Assembly: GCF_902497895.1 (NCBI RefSeq)
Contig: NZ_CABVHQ010000063.1
Location: forward strand, 1 to 33,467
Direction: 5' to 3'
DNA from: Pseudomonas fluorescens
GTDB lineage: Bacteria > Pseudomonadota > Gammaproteobacteria > Pseudomonadales > Pseudomonadaceae
DNA length: 33,467 nt
Shown here: one piece after another, positions 33,205 to 33,467 of the stretch
Layout: each line of letters opens with the position of its first letter
How positions within the stretch are numbered: position 1 is the first letter of the stretch
Position numbers and translations under genes: made by a program
The notes under the pieces: generated by a model
The model's database searches: none
Seen by the model: the letters and a program-made list of their open reading frames with translations, nothing else
What the model was told of the DNA's origin: nothing

Positions 33205-33467
33205 TGTAGATATCCGTTGCTGCGGTCACGGCTACTTAGGGTTCCGCCCTTACGGCGGGTCACTTTGGAAAAGCCCCAAAGTAACCAAAGGGCTCTTGCC
33301 CCTTTCGTTCGGCCCTTCGCCTAGGCTCAGGGTGCCCTCGCTCCGGTCCTGCTCCGTGGGCCCGCCGCCATCGGCCATCCATGGCCGGGGGCGGCTAACC
33401 CGGCATCCATGCCGGGTTGCCCACTGCGCAGAACCTGCGCTCGGCCTCTCGAGGGGGCGTGCACCGC
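33205..33467. repeat. Dispersed Pseudomonas intergenic repeat, cut by the window edge
   Basis: From ATATCCGTTGCTGCGG onward the sequence is a chain of palindromes: CCGCCCTTACGGCGG, ACTTTGG...CCAAAGT, GGCCATCCATGGCC and AACCCGGCATCCATGCCGGGTT split around a 2-base centre. I recognise this wording (GGGTCACTTTGG, AGTAACCAAAGG, CGCCTAGGCTC) as a repeat family common between Pseudomonas genes. It has no credible coding frame, and its right end is outside the window. Confidence 0.65.

Noticed and set aside
1..33467. CRISPR arrays, tRNA or rRNA genes, phage genes and complete insertion sequences.
   Set aside because: Looked for on both strands; no regularly spaced repeats, cloverleaf, phage structural genes or transposase frame were seen.

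Overview
The window looks like chromosomal accessory DNA from a Pseudomonas, most likely of the P. fluorescens complex. The basis is the high-GC coding style, two OprD-family porins, a Ttg/Mex-type RND pump, Pseudomonas-type REP sequences (a GTAGCAGCTGCCGAGC core) and, at the right edge, a palindrome-rich dispersed repeat of a kind common in Pseudomonas. Species assignment is inference; no rRNA or tRNA gene is present.

Layout. (1) 4705 to 1, minus strand: a tightly coupled operon with a TcuA-like FAD dehydrogenase, a racemase-fold protein lacking the usual catalytic cysteines, a second fumarate-reductase-type flavoprotein, etfB and the start of etfA, with three ATGA overlaps. It reads as a peripheral oxidation pathway feeding electrons to a dedicated ETF; the substrate is unknown. 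(2) 5040-15907: a hydantoin/lactam utilisation block. Two near-identical cysteine amidohydrolase genes (N-carbamoylsarcosine amidase type), each beside a divergent LysR gene, flank an OprD porin, hydantoinase subunits B and A and an NCS1 permease. The left LysR copy is a start-less, truncated pseudogene. (3) 15908-18311: a decayed MHS-type transporter remnant, a stand-alone FabB paralogue with its own terminator, and a 227-bp REP-carrying MITE-like element with 13-bp terminal inverted repeats and a 9-bp target duplication. (4) 18312-25986: a solvent/drug RND pump (adaptor, permease, outer-membrane channel) downstream of a tetR-iclR pair resembling TtgW/TtgV (SrpR/SrpS). (5) 26315-31667: divergent operons, tetR-MFS-ethD to the left and MaoC-like hydratase, acyl-CoA dehydrogenase and CitE-type lyase to the right, resembling part of the itaconate/citramalyl-CoA pathway. 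(6) A second OprD porin and the edge repeat.

How it fits together (inference). Each catabolic block has its own regulator, and three carry their own uptake functions (porin, NCS1 permease or MFS), typical of swappable nutrient-scavenging modules. In block 2 the expected chain is uptake through porin and permease, ATP-dependent opening of a cyclic amide by HyuAB, then removal of the carbamoyl group by the cysteine amidohydrolase. In block 5 it is hydration of an unsaturated C5-type acyl-CoA followed by cleavage by the CitE-like lyase; the CoA-transferase that would start the route is not in the window.

The points most worth a second look are the ETF-linked operon with its cysteine-less racemase homologue, the direct-repeat architecture around the hydantoinase block, the intact-looking MITE, the FabB paralogue next to a solvent pump, and a TetR gene whose only sensible start codon is ATA.
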